From assembly GCA_050942625.1 (NCBI GenBank), contig JBMNNS010000006.1:1-37457 (forward strand): DNA of 37,457 nt, written 5' to 3'. Source of the stretch: JBMNNS01 sp050942625. GTDB lineage: Bacteria; Bacillota; Dethiobacteria; DTU022; UBA8154. Positions 37,302 to 37,457 of the stretch are shown piece after piece (the first letter of the stretch is position 1; each line of letters begins with the position of its first letter). The position numbers and the translations under genes were made by a program. The notes beneath the pieces were generated by a model. That model was not told the origin of the DNA. It searched no databases and saw only the letters and a list, made by a program, of their open reading frames with translations.

Positions 37302-37457
37302 GAAATGGCCTAAAAAGGTGTCAATAGAATTGTCCGAGACCACTGAAAAAGTCCGTAACCATTCTGAATGAACGAAGTGAATGAAGAATCTTTTAGCAGC
37401 TTAAAACCAAGCTCCTTCGCTATCGCTCAGGATGACAGTAGCGGCAGTTTTTTATAA
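37300..37457 (+). repeat. Duplicated methyltransferase tail plus dispersed repeat copy D (cut by window end)
   Basis: GGGAAATGGCC and TAAAAAGGTGTCAATAGAA repeat the last codons, stop and downstream sequence of the methyltransferase gene (22472 onward). The repeat itself begins at 37317 and follows copy C closely (a 5-nt deletion and a few substitutions) up to the window edge. Confidence 0.8.

Noticed and set aside
1..37457. tRNA, rRNA or other structured RNA genes.
   Set aside because: No cloverleaf, conserved rRNA segment or known ncRNA signature was recognised on either strand by reading.

Overview
The window looks like chromosome of a strictly anaerobic, spore-forming, motile member of the Bacillota (class Clostridia in the broad sense, Peptococcaceae/Desulfotomaculum-like). 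The reasons are AGGAGG-type ribosome sites with frequent GTG/TTG starts, a LysM-SleB type cell-wall hydrolase, a chemoreceptor with a sigma-D style promoter, and a Hyd/Nuo-type iron-sulphur electron-transfer operon. The species cannot be named from the sequence.

Layout. 1-6.4 kb: SIMPL-domain protein (-), LysM/SleB hydrolase, methyl-accepting chemotaxis protein, a tiny Cys4 protein, a DUF3048 (YerB-like) protein and a cupin. 6.2-11.2 kb (-): a small membrane peptide, a histone-deacetylase-fold protein overlapping a hydantoinase/oxoprolinase-family protein, DUF3006 and a ComEC-like metallo-beta-lactamase lipoprotein. 11.3-13.4 kb (-): a Cache-HAMP histidine kinase with an overlapping single-domain response regulator. 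13.7-14.3 kb: two small genes. 14.4-18.0 kb (-): a four-gene flavin/iron-sulphur module (HycB/CooF-like, NuoE-like, NuoF-like, HoxU/NuoG-N-like) with no catalytic subunit in view. 18.0-18.3 kb: a long palindromic element with a 55-bp partial direct repeat. 18.4-22.5 kb: a promoter, a FecCD/FecE/lipoprotein uptake operon for an iron-chelate or corrinoid type ligand, and a SAM methyltransferase.

22.7-36.6 kb is a defence region. It holds a promoter plus leader, a 56-repeat/55-spacer CRISPR array read left to right, then a translationally coupled type III-B operon: cmr1, cas10/cmr2 (no HD domain, GGED palm motif), cmr3, a CARF protein with a RelE-like C-terminus, cmr4, cmr5 and cmr6. It is followed by a DUF262/His-Me-finger (GmrSD-like) nuclease. 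The Cmr6 protein carries a complete N-terminal cold-shock domain joined by a three-unit tandem-repeat linker; this is the most unusual feature of the window. No cas6, cas1 or cas2 is present, so crRNA processing and adaptation must be supplied from elsewhere. The expected logic is: the array makes crRNAs, the Cmr complex binds target RNA, the Cas10 palm makes a cyclic nucleotide (or related) messenger, and the CARF-RelE protein is the messenger-activated RNase.

The Cmr-DUF262 block is bracketed by two near-identical 44-nt IS21-type ends in the same orientation. The right edge is scrambled: a truncated DUF457 gene joined to an inverted istA fragment, then a duplicated tail of the methyltransferase gene with its downstream repeat. 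A roughly 190-210 bp MITE/REP-like repeat occurs four times (one cut by the window edge), with several shorter remnants.
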